A stretch of DNA of 64,000 bases from Caldilineaceae bacterium (GCA_026708085.1 JAPOVP010000049.1:186001-250000); one strand, 5' to 3'; shown: positions 45,622 to 54,614, counted from the stretch's first letter. Numbers and translations are program-made. The notes: generated from the sequence alone by a model not told the origin.

Positions 45622-46317
45622 TCAGAGGTTCACAACAAGCTCTTTCCAGCGCTCTCTCTGTCGCCACGGCATACTGTCGAGAGTCTTCTCTGCCTTCGCA
45701 CGGCGTGTCGGGGTCTCGTCCCGCTGCCGAAGTCGGCCCAGACATTCTGCATGTGCGACCACTGCCTTCTCTTCCGGTTCGGAAAGGCCCGCCAATAGTG
45801 CGCCAGCAGAAGCGCCGCTGCGAAACAGGGCCTCTCGCTCGTCGAATGAATGGGGATCATGGTCGGAGCCATCCTTGGATATGACTCGCCTCAAATTGGC
45901 CTGGCTTACCTCCTGCAAGAGCTTTGCGAAAACGGTCACCACCATGGGATGGCTTGTTTGCGCCGCCATCACAGCCGCCCGGCTGAAGCAGTAGTCACCG
46001 GCCAGAATCGTACCGCCAAGCAGAAAACTGTCGATCGAGCCGGTCTGGCCAGGTTTCAGAAGCAGCCGGTGGATATTCAGTGCAATCTGCAGAAGCTCCA
46101 ATGCCGCGGCCAGTGCCACCCTGCGGGACTCATCCTCCGCCGATTCCCTCGCTGGTGCAGCGGAGGCCAGTACCACGCCGGCCAGCACTCGGTCCTCCCC
46201 CATTTCGCTGCGGACGAAGTGCGCGAGCCCTTGCGGAAGATCGGCAATTGTTTCTTCAAGCTTCGCTGCAACCAGTTTCAATTCTGCCTGAAGTGTATCG
46301 CCAATCTTTTCAGCCAT
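45622..46317 (-). CDS. Polyprenyl-synthetase-like helical protein lacking the DDxxD motif
   Basis: 231 residues, all-helical. The segments VALAAALELLQIALNIHRLLL and LLGGTILAGDYCFSRAAVM match the order and spacing of trans-prenyltransferases, in which the first normally ends in HDDIID (the DDxxD site) and the second is LAGDYL. Here NIHRLLL replaces the aspartate-rich motif, and the second DDxxD region at the C-terminus is missing as well. The protein would therefore be catalytically inactive, perhaps a regulatory or partner subunit. It lies 115 bases after parB and just before an ATP-grasp gene. Fold assignment is by pattern and needs a profile search. Confidence 0.6.
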   Translation of the reverse strand: MAEKIGDTLQAELKLVAAKLEETIADLPQGLAHFVRSEMGEDRVLAGVVLASAAPARESAEDESRRVALAAALELLQIALNIHRLLLKPGQTGSIDSFLLGGTILAGDYCFSRAAVMAAQTSHPMVVTVFAKLLQEVSQANLRRVISKDGSDHDPHSFDEREALFRSGASAGALLAGLSEPEEKAVVAHAECLGRLRQRDETPTRRAKAEKTLDSMPWRQRERWKELVVNL

Positions 46318-46432
46318 TCGGCATTCCCGGACACGAGACTATAAAAGGATCAAATGGAACGCGGCACCCTAAATGAGGCCCGAAGCGCCGGTTCTCCAGC
46401 CTGGGCGACGCGGCGAACACAGATCTGGATTC

Positions 46433-47377
46433 TCAGTCCGCCTCATCTCCGACGATTTCCCGGTAAATCGCTTCCAGGTCCTCATCGCTATAGAAGTGGA
46501 TAACGAGCCGGCCACTGCCGTCCGCTTTGCGGTCGAGGTTAACCTTTGTGCTGAGACGGTCGCGAAAACGGTTTTCCCAGTAACGCATCTGCGCTTGCAG
46601 ATGCGAGGGCTGCTCCTCACTCTCCTTCTCCACGGGCGCTTCCTGCCATCTTCGAACGAGATCTTCGGCCTGACGCACGTTCAGCTCCCTCGCAACAATC
46701 AGGTCGAGTGCTCTACATATGTCTTTTTCGCCATCCAGGCTCAGAAGGGCACGTGCATGGCCCGCACTGATCATCCGATCATTTAGCGCTGCCTTAACCT
46801 CGACTGGCAGCCCCAGGAGACGCACTGCGTTGGCGACCGCCGAACGGCTCTTACCTACCCGGTAGGCGACTTGTGCCTGAGTCAGGCTGAACTGGTCTAT
46901 CAGCGTGGTGAAGGCGGCTGCCTCCTCCAGGGGGCTCAGATCGTCGCGTTGTAAATTCTCTACCAGGGCCAGCTCCAGCAGCTGTTGTGAGCTCGCCTCA
47001 CGCACAACGGCCGGTACCACCGACAACCCGGCCTGGCGCGCCGCCCGCCAGCGCCTCTCACCTGCAATTAGCCAGAATCGCTGCGGCTGGTCAGGTCGCT
47101 CCGCCACGATTACCGGCTGAATGACGCCGTGTTCACGGATCGAAGTCGCCAACTCAACCAGACTCGCCGGCTCAAAGCGCGTCCGCGGTTGGTGGGGATT
47201 CGGCTCGATTTCGTCGATGGAAACTTCGTGGATTCCGTCATCACTTGCCGGATCGGCCTGCTCTTCGGACTCGTCTTCGTCTTGACTGGGTGACCTGCCT
47301 AGCAGGGCCCCCAGACCGCGGCCGAGACCGTGCTTTCGGCGGGGATTCAGATGGTCTGATCCAGTTTCTCTGCTCAT
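46433..47377 (-). CDS. parB: Chromosome partitioning protein ParB
   Basis: CTP-dependent DNA-sliding clamp that marks the origin region by binding parS. The 314-residue protein has a charged N-terminal tail, the ParB/Srx-type domain (VSIDEIEPNPHQPRTRFE and FWLIAGERRWRAARQAGL, the latter the CTP-binding GERRxRA motif), and the helix-turn-helix domain (LTQAQVAYRVGKSRSAVAN). The C-terminal dimerisation region is present (RFRDRLSTKVNLDRKADGSG). It overlaps parA by four bases. I found no perfect parS site (TGTTTCACGTGAAACA) in the window. Confidence 0.96.
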   Translation of the reverse strand: MSRETGSDHLNPRRKHGLGRGLGALLGRSPSQDEDESEEQADPASDDGIHEVSIDEIEPNPHQPRTRFEPASLVELATSIREHGVIQPVIVAERPDQPQRFWLIAGERRWRAARQAGLSVVPAVVREASSQQLLELALVENLQRDDLSPLEEAAAFTTLIDQFSLTQAQVAYRVGKSRSAVANAVRLLGLPVEVKAALNDRMISAGHARALLSLDGEKDICRALDLIVARELNVRQAEDLVRRWQEAPVEKESEEQPSHLQAQMRYWENRFRDRLSTKVNLDRKADGSGRLVIHFYSDEDLEAIYREIVGDEAD

Positions 47378-48225
47378 TTTAGGGGCACCACAGAACCTGG
47401 CGACGTCGAACCAGCACCAAGCCCTTCAGGCAAACGTTCGGGGGCCTTCTCTCCTCTAACCGGAAAACGTCCCATGAACTCTGCGGCCAGTGCTTCATAG
47501 GCCAGCGCGCCGGCGCTCTCAGGCGCATAACTCAGAATTGTGAGACCGTGACTAGGGGCCTCACTCAGGCGTACAGAGCGGGGAATCAACGTTTCAAAGG
47601 TCTCCAGAGGGAAATGCTCCCTAACTTCCGCCACCACCTGCGTGCTAAGATTCGTACGTGCGTCCGACATCGTCAAGAGGACGCCTGCCACTTTCAGACG
47701 GGCATTCAGGACCCTGCGCACCTGGTGAATCGTATTCAGCAGCTGACTCAAGCCCTCAAGGGCCAGATACTCGCACTGTACCGGTATAATGATCCCGTCC
47801 GCCGCGGTCAGACCGTTAATCGTAATCAGACCCAAGCTTGGCGGATCGTCGATTATCACGTAGTCAAAGTCGTAATGCAGAGGTTGCAAGGCCTTCGAGA
47901 GGAGCTGCTCTCGTGCCATCCTCGCGGCCATTTCCACTTCGGCGCCGGCCAAATCGAGGTTGGCTGGCACCAGGCTCAGACCCGCGAACGATGTTGCAGT
48001 GACTGCTTCCTGCACGGGTCTGTTGTCGATCAATACCTCGTAAAGGCTTGTCCCTGGTTTCCTGGGGTCGATTCCCAGGCTGGTGGTAGCATTTGCCTGC
48101 GGGTCGCTGTCAACGAGTAGTACACGGCAACCTGCGTCTGCCAAGTAGGCGCAGAGGTTTACCGCGGTCGTAGTTTTGCCGACTCCACCCTTCTGGTTGG
48201 CGATTGCGAAAATCTGAGCCGTCAT
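47374..48225 (-). CDS. parA: Chromosome partitioning ATPase ParA (Soj)
   Basis: ATPase that binds DNA non-specifically and moves ParB-parS complexes during chromosome segregation. The 283-residue protein has the deviant Walker A KGGVGKTTTAVNL at 12-24 and VLLVDSDPQANAT, both family hallmarks, and Walker B YVIIDDPPSLG. A 30-residue Gly/Pro/Glu tail follows the domain. It is coupled to parB and follows a PfkB kinase gene by 68 bases. Confidence 0.97.
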   Translation of the reverse strand: MTAQIFAIANQKGGVGKTTTAVNLCAYLADAGCRVLLVDSDPQANATTSLGIDPRKPGTSLYEVLIDNRPVQEAVTATSFAGLSLVPANLDLAGAEVEMAARMAREQLLSKALQPLHYDFDYVIIDDPPSLGLITINGLTAADGIIIPVQCEYLALEGLSQLLNTIHQVRRVLNARLKVAGVLLTMSDARTNLSTQVVAEVREHFPLETFETLIPRSVRLSEAPSHGLTILSYAPESAGALAYEALAAEFMGRFPVRGEKAPERLPEGLGAGSTSPGSVVPLK

Positions 48226-48293
48226 AGCCCTCCCAAGTCCAGATGGTCGCCTGCTGGCAGGCGAACCAAAGCGCTAGTCAGTTCCTTCACGGG

Positions 48294-49175
48294 CTAGGCA
48301 GCACCGCGCCGCCAGGGATGCAGAGCCATGTAGTCGAGGACCCGTTGGTGGCTGGGAATACCTGTGACGCCCTGACCTTCCACGCCGAAGGATGCCGTTA
48401 CATTTGCATAGCGGGCGGCATCGAAGGGATCGCCGGTTTCATCGAGCCGCAGCAGGAAAGCAGTCGCAAAAATGTCCCCAGCGCCGGTAGGATCCAATTC
48501 GTTTGCCGGGCGGGGAGGTATGGGGACTATCTCTATGTCTGAGTCCGACTTGCGCTTGTAAATTGTGCTCCCGTCCCGGTACTCGGTAAGTACGACGAGC
48601 CTAACGTACTTGAGAAACTCCTCCACCTGACACAAGTCGCCGTCAATGTCTTCTATCGACAGAATAAGTGCATCGAGATGGGGAAGGATTTCCGCCATAT
48701 CCCTCCACTTCGCCGGATATACCCTGCCTTCATCGTCCCACGTGCGCATCCAGCCCTGAGGCACCGCCGCCACGATAGTGTCGGAGTCAAAAATAGCAGC
48801 CACGTCTGACCGAACCTCGTTGACAAGAGGTCCCAGGAGTGCGATATGGGGCGCCCTGAGTTGGGGGGGGATGTCCGCCGGGGCGATTGGCGGCGAAGGC
48901 GTGTAGCAATACTGAATGCGGCCGTCTGGCGAATAGAGATTCGCGAAAGTTGTCGTGTTTTCGCAGGGCAGTAGGTGAAGTTCGGCCAGGCCGCTCAAAA
49001 GGGACAGATCTATGTCGTCACCTGCTCGAGTCAGGACTGCCGGCCGGCGCCCTAGTCTCGCGGCCGTGACCGCCGCAAAGCTGACTGTCCCCCCCAGCAC
49101 ATAGTCGGTCGCGGACGGATCTGCAGTTGCAATGTCCCGGGTTACCGTTCCTATCGCAAGAAAGTCGATCGACAT
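48294..49175 (-). CDS. PfkB-family carbohydrate/nucleoside kinase
   Basis: 293 residues of the ribokinase-like fold. The N-terminal FLAIGTVTRDIATAD and GGTVSFAAVTAARLG follow the substrate-lid pattern, and the anion-hole motif DPTGAGDIFATAF with the catalytic Asp is intact near 235. Substrate not predictable from motifs: adenosine, ribose, fructose and others occur. It sits between jag and parA in a block of information-processing genes, which is not a usual position for it. Confidence 0.87.
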   Translation of the reverse strand: MSIDFLAIGTVTRDIATADPSATDYVLGGTVSFAAVTAARLGRRPAVLTRAGDDIDLSLLSGLAELHLLPCENTTTFANLYSPDGRIQYCYTPSPPIAPADIPPQLRAPHIALLGPLVNEVRSDVAAIFDSDTIVAAVPQGWMRTWDDEGRVYPAKWRDMAEILPHLDALILSIEDIDGDLCQVEEFLKYVRLVVLTEYRDGSTIYKRKSDSDIEIVPIPPRPANELDPTGAGDIFATAFLLRLDETGDPFDAARYANVTASFGVEGQGVTGIPSHQRVLDYMALHPWRRGAA

Positions 49176-49321
49176 GGACAGTTCATGAGCTGCTTACGAC
49201 TGATTCCCCTTGATTTTTCACTCCTCTGTCGAACCCCGTCCACCCTCGCGGGCGAGAAAGGGCGGCGAGGAACGGTCCTGCGAGAGACCCGTTCAGTTGG
49301 CGTGACCAGATATGGCCCCAG

Positions 49322-50176
49322 TCACTTCAGCAGGATCTGCACCTTGCGCCGTGTGTCCTCTCCAGTGCTCGACGTATAAACGAAATCGTGATTGCGCAGC
49401 GCTATGTGGACGAGGCGCCGTTCGCTTGCCGGCATCGGCTCCAAGGATGCCGGCCGCCCTGAGGCTACGACCTGCTCAGCCAGGCGGTGGGCCAACTGGC
49501 TAAGTTGCTCAGCCCTTCGCTGCTTGTACCCGTCAATATCGACAACTATGTTTTTCCAGCGGTGAAGCTCCTGATTGACCATGAGGCGGATCAGGTACTG
49601 CATGCTAGCGAGAGTTTCGCCGTTGCGGCCGATAAGAACTCCCAAGTCCTCGCCGACAACGTTCAAACAGAGAGCGCGGTCACTGTCCTCCGGACTGTCC
49701 TGCCAGGAGATTTCAACTTCGGCTTCGATGCCCAGATGGACCAACATTTGGCTCAGCAAATCGAACGCAAGGTCTTCCAGTTCGGCGTCGTCCTCATCCT
49801 CTACCGCTTCAGAATCCGGGTGCTTTGCCTCCGGCGAAGTCACTGCAGCATCGTCAGCGACCGATTCAGAGACCTCAGGCGGCGCCGCGTAAGAGCTGCT
49901 GTCGGCAGTTTCTTTCAACACGGTCCCAGCGACGACCTCAGTCCCTTCTGAAACGTCTTCTGCTTCCTCTGGCTGAATTTCCAGCGGCAAGGGCTCAACT
50001 CTGCGCGTCAGGCGAACGTGAGCGTCGGAGGCGCCTATCCCCAGGATTCCGCGGCTCCCTTGGTCGATCACTTCGATCTCGATCTCGTCCCGGGAAACCC
50101 CAAGAAGGCGCAATCCCTCTTCGACAGCCTCATCCACGGTCTTTGCCCAATAGTCGTAGCTCTGACCTTCATTCAT
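49322..50176 (-). CDS. jag: RNA-binding protein Jag/KhpB
   Basis: 284 residues with the complete order Jag-N (GQSYDYWAKTVDEAVEEGLR, with GSRGILGIG), an acidic spacer (~80-130), a KH domain (NVVGEDLGVLIGRNGETLASMQYLIRLMVN) shown here only in key parts around the GRNG loop, and a C-terminal R3H domain (RRLVHIALRNHDFV). KhpB forms RNA-binding complexes with KhpA and influences cell division and envelope genes. Start 50176 lies two bases after the yidC stop, so the genes are co-transcribed. Confidence 0.94.
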   Translation of the reverse strand: MNEGQSYDYWAKTVDEAVEEGLRLLGVSRDEIEIEVIDQGSRGILGIGASDAHVRLTRRVEPLPLEIQPEEAEDVSEGTEVVAGTVLKETADSSSYAAPPEVSESVADDAAVTSPEAKHPDSEAVEDEDDAELEDLAFDLLSQMLVHLGIEAEVEISWQDSPEDSDRALCLNVVGEDLGVLIGRNGETLASMQYLIRLMVNQELHRWKNIVVDIDGYKQRRAEQLSQLAHRLAEQVVASGRPASLEPMPASERRLVHIALRNHDFVYTSSTGEDTRRKVQILLK

Positions 50177-50177
50177 C

Positions 50178-51179
50178 TTATCTTCTCTTTCGATTACGCC
50201 GGTTCCGGCGACGTTGAGGCGTCCTCTTAGGTTGGGGCTCCGTCGCTTCCGCAGCTGTGGTTACCGACGAGCTGCCGTCAGACGACCCCGCGCCAGCCGC
50301 GGCAGTCAGGGCCTGCGGCGCTGCCGGCGGGATCGCGTTATTCACACCGCTCAGATAGTTGGCGATATACGTCTGTCCCAACTGCAACAGATTGCTAGTC
50401 ACCCAGTACAACGACAGACCTGCGGGCACCTGCAAGGTAAAGAAGCCGAACATAAGCGTCATGATGGTCGTCATTTGCTTCATCATTCCGGCCTGGCCTT
50501 CGCTACCGGTCGGCGTGGTCGCCGTCGTCATCCTTTGCATATAGACCTGACTGATCATGAGCAAGGCCGGCAATACGAGATATGCCAGCAAAAGGAGATA
50601 CTCACCCTCGTTGAACTTTTCTGGAATCCAGGCAAGCCCGCGCGTGAATTCAGGAAAACCAAGGTCGGGAATCCAGAAGAAGCGAGCGTCCGTCAAGGCC
50701 GGACCCAACGCAACCAGAGCCGAATACAGCCCAAACAGTACCGGCATCTGTACGACCATGGGCAGGCAGCCGCTGAGTGGGTTCACGCCCGCCTCGCGAT
50801 AGAGCTTCATCTGCTCCTGCGCCATCTTGTCTTTGTTTTTTCCGTACTTCTTTTGGAGCTCCTGAAGTTGAGGCTGAAGATTCTTCTGCGCCTGCATACT
50901 CCTTATCTGAATCATCGTTAACGGGAACGTGATCAGTTTAATGATGATGGTGAACAGAATGATGGCAAAGCCCCAGCTATAGGGGATGTCCCAATCTACA
51001 AGGCTTGTATTCAACCAGATCAGTGACTTTGCCAGAGGAAAGACGATGACGACCTGCCACCAGCCATCTGCCTCGGCCGTATTCCAATCCACAACACCTT
51101 CCCGTGGAACACCGCAGCCGCCAAGCAGAAGCGCCGCCGATACCAGGAAGAACAGCCACAGAATCCTTCTGCGATTCAC
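50178..51179 (-). CDS. yidC: Membrane protein insertase YidC
   Basis: Inserts proteins into the inner membrane with or without SecYEG. I start at GTG 51179, preceded by AGGAGA; the longer frame to 51305 adds 42 basic residues without a ribosome-binding site. The 333-residue product has a lipoprotein signal (RILWLFFLVSAALLLGGC), the short Gram-positive-type layout without the large periplasmic domain, and the conserved core YSWGFAIILFTIIIKLITFP, then GCLPMVVQMPVLFGLYSAL. The hydrophilic C-terminal tail ends in an Arg/Lys run (RTPQRRRNRRNRKRR), typical of a ribosome-binding tail. Confidence 0.96.
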   Translation of the reverse strand: MNRRRILWLFFLVSAALLLGGCGVPREGVVDWNTAEADGWWQVVIVFPLAKSLIWLNTSLVDWDIPYSWGFAIILFTIIIKLITFPLTMIQIRSMQAQKNLQPQLQELQKKYGKNKDKMAQEQMKLYREAGVNPLSGCLPMVVQMPVLFGLYSALVALGPALTDARFFWIPDLGFPEFTRGLAWIPEKFNEGEYLLLLAYLVLPALLMISQVYMQRMTTATTPTGSEGQAGMMKQMTTIMTLMFGFFTLQVPAGLSLYWVTSNLLQLGQTYIANYLSGVNNAIPPAAPQALTAAAGAGSSDGSSSVTTAAEATEPQPKRTPQRRRNRRNRKRR

Positions 51180-51435
51180 AGTTTCTCTCCTAATCGCCGC
51201 ACCAAGCAATGGTGCTGGCAGGGCCGGTTTACGTCGTGACTGACGCAGTCTCTTGTTGCTGCTGAACTGCGTAATGTCAGGCCGTTTCACCCGCGTGTCG
51301 TCCACAACATCTTGTAACCTGCCCCAGATCCTATCTCAGGCAGATGAATCGCAGTCCGGCGATCTGCCCTACACCGTTCGCCGGAGAATTCAATCGAATG
51401 AATGCGTTGAGAATAAGCGAGAATCCAATATTTCC

Positions 51436-51645
51436 TCAAGGTACGGGGTCAAATCCACCTGGATTCCATGGATGGCATCTGCAGATGCGCCGCAGGCCCA
51501 TCCACACTCCGTGAGCCGCCCCGTACCGCTCTACCGCCTCATATGTATACTGAGAACAGGTTGGATGGAAGCGGCAATTGCTCCCCAGGAGCGGCGAAAC
51601 CCCTCGCTGATAGAGCCTTATAAAGAGCAGGAGGACAGATCGCAA
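51436..51645 (-). CDS. yidD: Membrane protein insertion efficiency factor YidD
   Basis: 69 residues with the full family signature: [32 protein letters not shown] and [17 protein letters not shown]. It starts three bases after the rnpA stop and precedes yidC by 256 bases, the standard order. The three conserved Cys are present. Confidence 0.95.
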   Translation of the reverse strand: MRSVLLLFIRLYQRGVSPLLGSNCRFHPTCSQYTYEAVERYGAAHGVWMGLRRICRCHPWNPGGFDPVP

Positions 51646-51648
51646 AGT

Positions 51649-52032
51649 TCACCTCTCCCAGACGCGGTCCTCGTTTGGGCCCGGGTCGGAGGCGAAAAGT
51701 GCTGCTCGACGAAAAAGACGGGAAAAGGTGTTGTCAATCTGAATGTACGTCGCCTTTCGAATCGGCGAGCGGGCAATCACGACGCAGTCCCATCCAGGCT
51801 TGATCTGGTCCATGCGCAGTCGTACCGATTCACGCATCCGCCTCTTAACACGGTTCCGAAGGACCGCCTTACCAATGCGGCGGCTCACAGAAAAGCCAAA
51901 GCGGCTGTAGGGAAGACGATTCTCCAGAATGCACAGTACGGCAATGCGAGTGCTATACGTTCTGCCCTTGCGACGGACCTCCTGGAACCGGCTGTTTTCC
52001 CGTACTCGAAAGCGTCGTCTCACGCCGCTCAA
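51649..52032 (-). CDS. rnpA: Ribonuclease P protein component
   Basis: Protein subunit that helps the RNase P RNA trim tRNA 5' ends. The 127-residue product has the RNR motif region RFGFSVSRRIGKAVLRNRVKRR and a basic N-terminus (RRRFRVRENSRFQEVRRKGR). It has about 15 residues beyond the usual end. The gap to rpmH is 163 bases. The RNase P RNA gene is not in the window. Confidence 0.95.
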   Translation of the reverse strand: MSGVRRRFRVRENSRFQEVRRKGRTYSTRIAVLCILENRLPYSRFGFSVSRRIGKAVLRNRVKRRMRESVRLRMDQIKPGWDCVVIARSPIRKATYIQIDNTFSRLFRRAALFASDPGPNEDRVWER

Positions 52033-52195
52033 TGTCCGAAAGACTCAGTGAACACTTATTTGCAAACCGTAAGTAAATCCCGAGGAGCAATCGAGTTATC
52101 CTCGCCTCTGAGCATCTCTCGCATATCTTCGCATCACTCGCAGAATCGCACGAAACCTACGTCACCGCCACTCTGAAAGGGCGGCGGCACGCCCC

Positions 52196-52360
52196 TCAGT
52201 AGGTTCTTTTTCGAGTTGAAAGTTTGACTGTCAGTTCTGTTCGCTGCTTAAGGCGACGGCGCTTCAGCACATTCCGTCCACCCGGCTTGCTCATACGCTT
52301 GCGGAAACCATGTGTCCGCAGCCGCTTGCGAACCTTCGGCTGCCAGGTTCGTTTGGGCAT
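52196..52360 (-). CDS. rpmH: 50S ribosomal protein L34
   Basis: ATG 52360 is preceded by AAGGAGTGAAG; the longer frame has no site. The 54-residue protein begins [20 protein letters not shown] with [18 protein letters not shown], the diagnostic L34 sequence, with a short C-terminal extension ([12 protein letters not shown]). It is the first gene of the rpmH-rnpA-yidD-yidC-jag block, which in most bacteria sits next to dnaA and oriC. Confidence 0.97.
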   Translation of the reverse strand: MPKRTWQPKVRKRLRTHGFRKRMSKPGGRNVLKRRRLKQRTELTVKLSTRKRTY

Positions 52361-52407
52361 CTCTTCACTCCTTAAAGGGAACAATCCAGAATAACTACCA
52401 ATAGTCA

Positions 52408-52437
52408 ATTATACGCGGCATCGGCACAGACTGTCAA
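52408..52437 (-). promoter_or_regulatory. Consensus promoter of rpmH and the downstream block
   Basis: On the minus strand a perfect TTGACA (52437-52432) and perfect TATAAT (52413-52408) with an 18-base spacer. The start near 52401 leaves a 40-base leader before rpmH. Confidence 0.85.
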
Positions 52438-53108
52438 ATCTACCGCCAATTTCGAAGTTCCGCGACATCCGAGGCCCGGCTCACCATTTGACATCCTCCA
52501 CCCGGATACGCACAGTTCAGGCCGCGCGATGTGTGCAGTTCCTTTGGGCGCGCCCGGTATCTCTCCTGCCTAAGTGACAACAGTTCTTTGCTCCCATTTG
52601 TAAATCCTCGGCCACTGACATATCGCTGCCCTTAGCGTTGCAAGCGACGGTCCCCAAACGCCTTGTCCTGGTATCGTCCAGCGTGTGGCTACAATTGCCT
52701 GGTTTTCTGGTCGGTTGAGCAATCTGCCTTTCCTTGTGCGGGGGGCCTTCCCCGGCAACGCCCACTATTGCCGGCCCACCTTCGCGGCTATGTGGAACGT
52801 CTGTGGTCGCCCGCCCGTCACGAACTGCCCGCGCCCTGTCGTATCCCTGAACCCGGCGGGCCAAAGGCCCTGTACGTACACGGCAGTTCAAGTGGAGCCA
52901 GAATCTGACCGTTGAGACCTGCCAGACGTGGCCACCGCAATCTACGTGGGCGGCGCGCAGGGCGATTTGAATCAGTCCTGCAGAACCCGAAACGGTAAAC
53001 CAGTGCACTGGAGACGGCCCAATGGGTGCAGGCATTGCTCGTGAATGGCACACTGAACGCGAAAGTGGGCTTTTTCGCTCAATTATCCCGTATGATATAG
53101 TAATAGAT
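52438..53108. other. Gene-free stretch beside rpmH (possible origin flank)
   Basis: 670 bases without a credible gene. Minus-strand frames of 178 and 77 codons exist but show no protein-like pattern. This is where dnaA/oriC often lies, yet I find no cluster of TTATCCACA-type boxes; the nearest are partial matches such as TGTGGAACG near 52792. AT-rich DNA-unwinding sequence is also absent. It could hold an unrecognised RNA. Confidence 0.45.
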
Positions 53109-53134
53109 AGCCGCCTGCTCTCCTGTGGGCGGCT
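53109..53134 (+). promoter_or_regulatory. Stem-loop in the leader of the 53.2-kb gene
   Basis: AGCCGCC (53109-53115) pairs perfectly with GGCGGCT (53128-53134), loop 12 bases. TATGAT about 20 bases upstream could be a -10 element. No U-tract follows. Confidence 0.35.
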
Positions 53135-53198
53135 TAGCTTCTGTCAATCCGGTGCCGCCTCCGGGCATTTGGCGTTGCAAAATGAACTGTAGCTTATT

Positions 53199-54614
53199 TT
53201 GAATTCCGAATCTGACAACGCCTCCCCTACTTCGGCCGGCAGCGCAAAAGAGACCGAAGAAAAGCAGGCGGGCACAGGTCCGAAAGAGTTGGCGCGGGAA
53301 GAGCTTTCTTCCCTTCAAATGCTTGAAGAATCAGCGGCACAGTTGGCCGCGTTGCGCCAGCGCGCCGAGTCTCTCCTTGAGCAGTTGGCGTCTGGTGCCG
53401 ACTCCGCCTCATCCCGCCAAGAACCGGAGGCCGATCAGGCATTACGCGCAGAAACGGCTAATGCCCAGCAAGAAGCTGGCTTGCGTCTGGACCAGTCGGA
53501 ACAGTCCGGCCCGGATCCTGTGACGCTGCAGGAATCTGAATCTGGCGTTGCCGTTGCGCCAGATCCGACGGTCCCGCGTTCGGACATTACCAGCCCTGCC
53601 GGACGGGCCGCCGAATCCCATCTTCAGTCCCAGCATTCACCTCAAGAGAACACGCCGCCAACACCTGAATCGCCGCCTCTGTCCGACAGAAACCACCAGT
53701 CTCCACCAGAGGACGAAGATTACGCCAGAGAGGACAGGGCGTATGGCAAGATGGGCCTCGATTCGGTTGGCCAGCCAGAGGCTCAAGATCAACAGTTTCC
53801 AATCCAAAGCGTTCGGAGCCCATCCGATTCAGTTCTGGATAGTCCCGTAACTGTAGCGCCGCCGCCAGACTGGCTCAAGTTCGAAGTTGCTCCCGAATCT
53901 CTTTCGTCTGATGCTCAACTCATCGAGGAAGAAATCGCCGGCCTTTACGAAGCGATCGACCGGTTCCGGGAAACCCGGCGCGAAAACACAGGCCATGCAC
54001 TGTCTCTGTTGAGGGAGGCCAGAGATATCATCTCAGGCCAGCCGCACCGCATAGAGCGGGCCCAGTACAATATCCAACAAGCCAGGCAGATCATCGAACG
54101 TGCAAGAACCAGCCGCCGACGCGCACGGGGGATTGCACTTCAGACATTTGGCCTTCTCATCCTCTGGCTGGCCGCGCTGGGGGGACTAGGCGCCGCCCTC
54201 TATCTCTATCCCCTCGAATTGAACGAGGTCATCGGACTGGTCTCAGCAAGCACCGGCTGGAACACATCCCACTATTATCCACTGCTGTGGACCATAGCGA
54301 CCGGCGGGATCGGCGGCTGCCTGGGCACGATTTCCTTTCTCTTCGAGCGAATGCGAGTGCATGAGGATTTCGACCGCCAGTACATTCTGCGCTCTGTGAT
54401 TCAGCCGCTGATGGGCATTTTCCTCGGGCTGATCTCATACGGGCTTCTGGTCGTCCTCTTCAAAAGCTTGGACGCATCCGTCGTCGGTCACCCAGTTACC
54501 ACCTACCTGCCCGCCGCCCTGGCCCTTCCGATCGGCCTCTGGCAGGTGTACGTCTACGCCGCAATCTTCCGCGTCACCCGTCTGCTTACCTTCCAGCGCC
54601 GCCGTCGTTGGTAA
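53199..54614 (+). CDS. Unknown membrane protein with long disordered N-terminal half
   Basis: 471 residues from a TTG start (uncertain; no ribosome-binding site). Residues 1-220 are rich in Ser, Pro, Glu and Gln and probably disordered, with a short coiled coil around EESAAQLAALRQRAESLLEQ. A helical linker follows (EEEIAGLYEAIDRFRETRRE, ~240-310), then about four membrane segments, beginning FGLLILWLAALGGLGAALYL. I do not recognise the family. The layout suggests a membrane anchor with a flexible cytoplasmic arm. It precedes priA on the same strand with a separate priA promoter between. Confidence 0.8.
   Translation: MNSESDNASPTSAGSAKETEEKQAGTGPKELAREELSSLQMLEESAAQLAALRQRAESLLEQLASGADSASSRQEPEADQALRAETANAQQEAGLRLDQSEQSGPDPVTLQESESGVAVAPDPTVPRSDITSPAGRAAESHLQSQHSPQENTPPTPESPPLSDRNHQSPPEDEDYAREDRAYGKMGLDSVGQPEAQDQQFPIQSVRSPSDSVLDSPVTVAPPPDWLKFEVAPESLSSDAQLIEEEIAGLYEAIDRFRETRRENTGHALSLLREARDIISGQPHRIERAQYNIQQARQIIERARTSRRRARGIALQTFGLLILWLAALGGLGAALYLYPLELNEVIGLVSASTGWNTSHYYPLLWTIATGGIGGCLGTISFLFERMRVHEDFDRQYILRSVIQPLMGIFLGLISYGLLVVLFKSLDASVVGHPVTTYLPAALALPIGLWQVYVYAAIFRVTRLLTFQRRRRW

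Noticed and set aside
52517-53053. Minus-strand 178-codon ORF in the gap beside rpmH
   Set aside because: Sequence has scattered Cys, His and Arg with no hydrophobic core or motif, typical of a chance open frame in GC-rich DNA.
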